Origin: Algicoccus sp048820935
Lineage (GTDB): Bacteria > Pseudomonadota > Gammaproteobacteria > Burkholderiales > Burkholderiaceae_B
Reading direction: 5' to 3'
Assembly: GCF_048820935.1 (NCBI RefSeq)
Contig: NZ_JBMERD010000003.1
Coordinates: forward strand, 124,001 to 188,000
DNA: 64,000 nucleotides
Below are positions 63,410 through 64,000 of this stretch, one piece after another (the first letter of the stretch is position 1; each line of letters starts with the position of its first letter). The translations under genes were made by a program, and so were the position numbers. A model generated the notes under the pieces. It was not told the DNA's origin and made no database searches. It saw nothing but the letters and a program-made list of their open reading frames with translations.

Positions 63410-64000
63410 ATGCCTTCGACGTTACCGACGCAAACTCGACATGCTTTGCATGGTCAATATCCCCAGGCCAGCAGCGTAGATGATTTGTTACACAATCGTG
63501 CGCAAATCCAGTTACGTATTGAAGCGGCTTGTCAGCGAGTGGGTCGAGATCTGAGTGAGGTGCGTCTACTGCCTGTCAGTAAAACTCAATCGCTGGAGAT
63601 GATTCGGCTGGCTTATGCGGCTGGATGGCGTCTGTTGGGCGAGAATAAAGTTCAAGAAGCGCAGCGCAAGTGGGAGGCTACGCAGGATTTGCATGATCTG
63701 CAATGGTCTGTGATTGGTCATTTGCAAACGAATAAAGCACGACATGTGGCACAGTTCGCCAGCGAGTTTCAGGCGCTTGATAGTCTACGTTTGGCTCGTG
63801 CGCTGGATCAACGGCTGCAAAACTTCAATCGACAGCTCGATGTGTATGTCCAGATCAACACCTCTGGTGAAGACAGTAAATACGGCTTGTCACCCGAAGA
63901 AGCGGTTTCGTTTGTCAAAGAATTGTCTGCCTTTGAGACACTTCGTGTGCGTGGTTTGATGACGCTGGCCATGTTGAGTACCCAAGCTAAAGAGGTTCGT
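63410..64000 (+). CDS. YggS-family PLP-binding protein, partial at window end
   Basis: The first 197 codons of a gene that runs off the right edge. It starts at ATG 63410 behind AAGGAG. After an extra N-terminal stretch of about 24 residues come NRAQIQLRIEAACQRVGRDL, LLPVSKTQS (PLP lysine), LLGENKVQEAQRKW, WSVIGHLQTNKARHV and VYVQINTSGEDSKYGL. These are signatures of the fold-type III PLP homeostasis protein (YggS/PROSC), which carries PLP but has no known catalytic reaction. It usually sits near proC or pilT genes; that lies beyond this window. Confidence 0.9.
   Translation, partial: MPSTLPTQTRHALHGQYPQASSVDDLLHNRAQIQLRIEAACQRVGRDLSEVRLLPVSKTQSLEMIRLAYAAGWRLLGENKVQEAQRKWEATQDLHDLQWSVIGHLQTNKARHVAQFASEFQALDSLRLARALDQRLQNFNRQLDVYVQINTSGEDSKYGLSPEEAVSFVKELSAFETLRVRGLMTLAMLSTQAKEVR

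Noticed and set aside
1..64000. tRNA, rRNA, CRISPR arrays, insertion sequences, prophage genes
   Set aside because: Scanned by eye in all intergenic gaps; no cloverleaf-like or spaced repeat pattern and no transposase or phage protein was recognised. A tRNAscan-SE or CRISPR search was not possible here.

Overview
The window looks like chromosomal DNA of a betaproteobacterium of the order Burkholderiales, most likely family Alcaligenaceae. The signs are the gene order dusB-fis-purH-ruvC-ruvA, a double-length UvrA, a minCDE cluster behind glnS, a tripartite tricarboxylate transporter with its periplasmic binding protein, and several LPS-type glycosyltransferases. Base composition is fairly balanced and similar throughout. 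I see no rRNA, tRNA, CRISPR array, insertion sequence or prophage. No genus can be fixed from sequence alone.

Layout. 1-5150: the terminator of an upstream gene, a fumarylacetoacetase-fold hydrolase, a glutathione S-transferase-like protein and a PAS/GGDEF/EAL protein with a probable zinc-binding CZB tail. 5201-7505: two LPS core glycosyltransferases and an uncatalogued 43-residue basic mini-protein. 7575-16153: fused uvrA, pabB, a pabC-like lyase and an MFS transporter, tightly packed on the plus strand. 16239-21846: selO, an acidic unknown protein, ettA and a hipBA toxin-antitoxin pair with operator-like repeats. 22016-25774 (minus): glnS-minC-minD-minE. 25880-29678 (plus): a CydA-like/CydB-like pair and recQ, joined by 4-base overlaps. 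29675-39188: ruvB, a threonine dehydratase, a CMD-family protein, then a minus-strand run pepP-ubiH-like-dusB-fis-purH-ruvC-ruvA. 39346-46773: ctaG-like, galU, bepA-like, a Bcr/CflA transporter, a YheT hydrolase, a zinc-finger protein and azlCD. 46858-50022: a DEAD-box helicase and a four-domain rhodanese. 50066-54588 (minus): a membrane glycan/lipid cluster (GT39, flippase-like, GT9, PAP2). 54698-63314: a tricarboxylate locus (PfkB-type kinase, tctA, tctB, divergent iclR, acnA, tctC). The window ends inside a yggS-type gene.

How the genes work together. Cell division siting (Min), Holliday junction processing (RuvABC), DNA repair (UvrA, RecQ), folate and purine synthesis (PabB, PabC, PurH) and cell-envelope glycan synthesis are the housekeeping themes. 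In the last 10 kb, a TctC-TctB-TctA importer flanks aconitase and an IclR-type regulator, which suggests regulated uptake of a tricarboxylate such as citrate and its entry into the TCA cycle. An 18-bp perfect palindrome in the divergent gap is the best operator candidate.

Most of the window is ordinary. The most unusual observation is the CydA-like protein at 25880-27067. By hand alignment it has lost every heme ligand, the Q-loop and the GRQPW motif of bd oxidases, yet it remains an intact gene coupled to a cydB homologue. Other items worth a second look are the 43-residue mini-protein, a 30-bp perfect palindrome inside the start of the PfkB-type kinase gene, the tricarboxylate-locus operator, and the CZB tail on the c-di-GMP protein.
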